Source of the DNA: Psychrobacillus sp042885655
GTDB lineage: Bacteria; Bacillota; Bacilli; Bacillales_A; Planococcaceae
NCBI RefSeq assembly: GCF_042885655.1
Contig: NZ_JBHVRO010000001.1
Coordinates: forward strand, 186,001-250,000
DNA: 64,000 nt
Reading direction: 5' to 3'
Positions 63,990 through 64,000 of this stretch are shown piece by piece (the stretch's first letter is position 1; each line of letters starts with the position of its first letter). A model generated the notes under the pieces. The model had not been told where the DNA came from, made no database searches, and saw only the letters and a list, made by a program, of their open reading frames with translations. Both the position numbers and the translations under genes were made by a program.

Positions 63990-64000
63990 GTATATTGTAT

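Overview
The window looks like chromosomal DNA of a low-GC, endospore-forming Gram-positive bacterium, most likely Bacillaceae/Planococcaceae (Psychrobacillus or Lysinibacillus type; genus is a guess). The reasons are AT-rich codon use, strong GGAGG ribosome sites, a Spo0E-like phosphatase, CheV, RpoY, RNase J1 and KtrC/KtrD, and a gene backbone largely collinear with the Bacillus subtilis yko-ykr-ykv-ykw-yku-ykq-pdh region.

Layout. 0-6 kb: an RND exporter, a TerC-family metal exporter behind a yybP-ykoY (Mn2+) riboswitch, and the potassium channel subunit KtrD. 6-12 kb: a B12-binding radical SAM protein, a PAS histidine kinase, an MhqR-like MarR regulator, a lipoprotein, a CPBP-family membrane protein and YkvS. 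12-16 kb: a Spo0E-like protein and a MoxR/DUF58/DUF4129-like operon without a transglutaminase domain. 16-25 kb: YkwC, CheV, an IS1182 transposase relic, YkyB, a PAS-GGDEF-EAL protein, FadH behind a FadR-like box, the c-di-AMP receptor DarB, a 14-TM drug exporter and CcpC. 25-37 kb: one tight eight-gene operon joining an ABC-2 exporter to a MoxR/DUF58/BatA-like/VWA module and a Gly-Gln-rich coiled-coil membrane protein. This is the least explained and most system-like part of the window. 38-44 kb: an MFS exporter and a polyamine operon (XRE-cupin regulator, PotA, PotB, PotC, PotD). 44-51 kb: YkuV, KtrC, a helD relic, RNase J1, RpoY, YkrA, a sugar kinase, peptide deformylase and YkyA. 52-57 kb: pdhABCD. 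57-64 kb: a TetR/SwrC-type RND pair with twin operators, a polysaccharide deacetylase lipoprotein and an LrgA/LrgB pair.

The intergenic DNA is unusually rich in repeats. Family A (five copies) is a roughly 150-240 base element built around a hairpin whose arms differ between copies but stay complementary, nested inside further complementary blocks. Family B is a GC-rich element ending in TCCGCTGC(A/G)GGCGGACGC-like sequence. A third class is degenerate tandem repeats with a 21-base period at three places. A fourth is a shared terminator hairpin found three times. Two broken genes (transposase and helD) lie next to such repeats.

Functional links: KtrC and KtrD are likely partners although 40 kb apart, and KtrC and DarB are both expected c-di-AMP receptors. 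Polyamine uptake is probably controlled by its own XRE-cupin regulator, and beta-oxidation (FadH) by FadR. No rRNA, tRNA, CRISPR array or intact mobile element was recognised.
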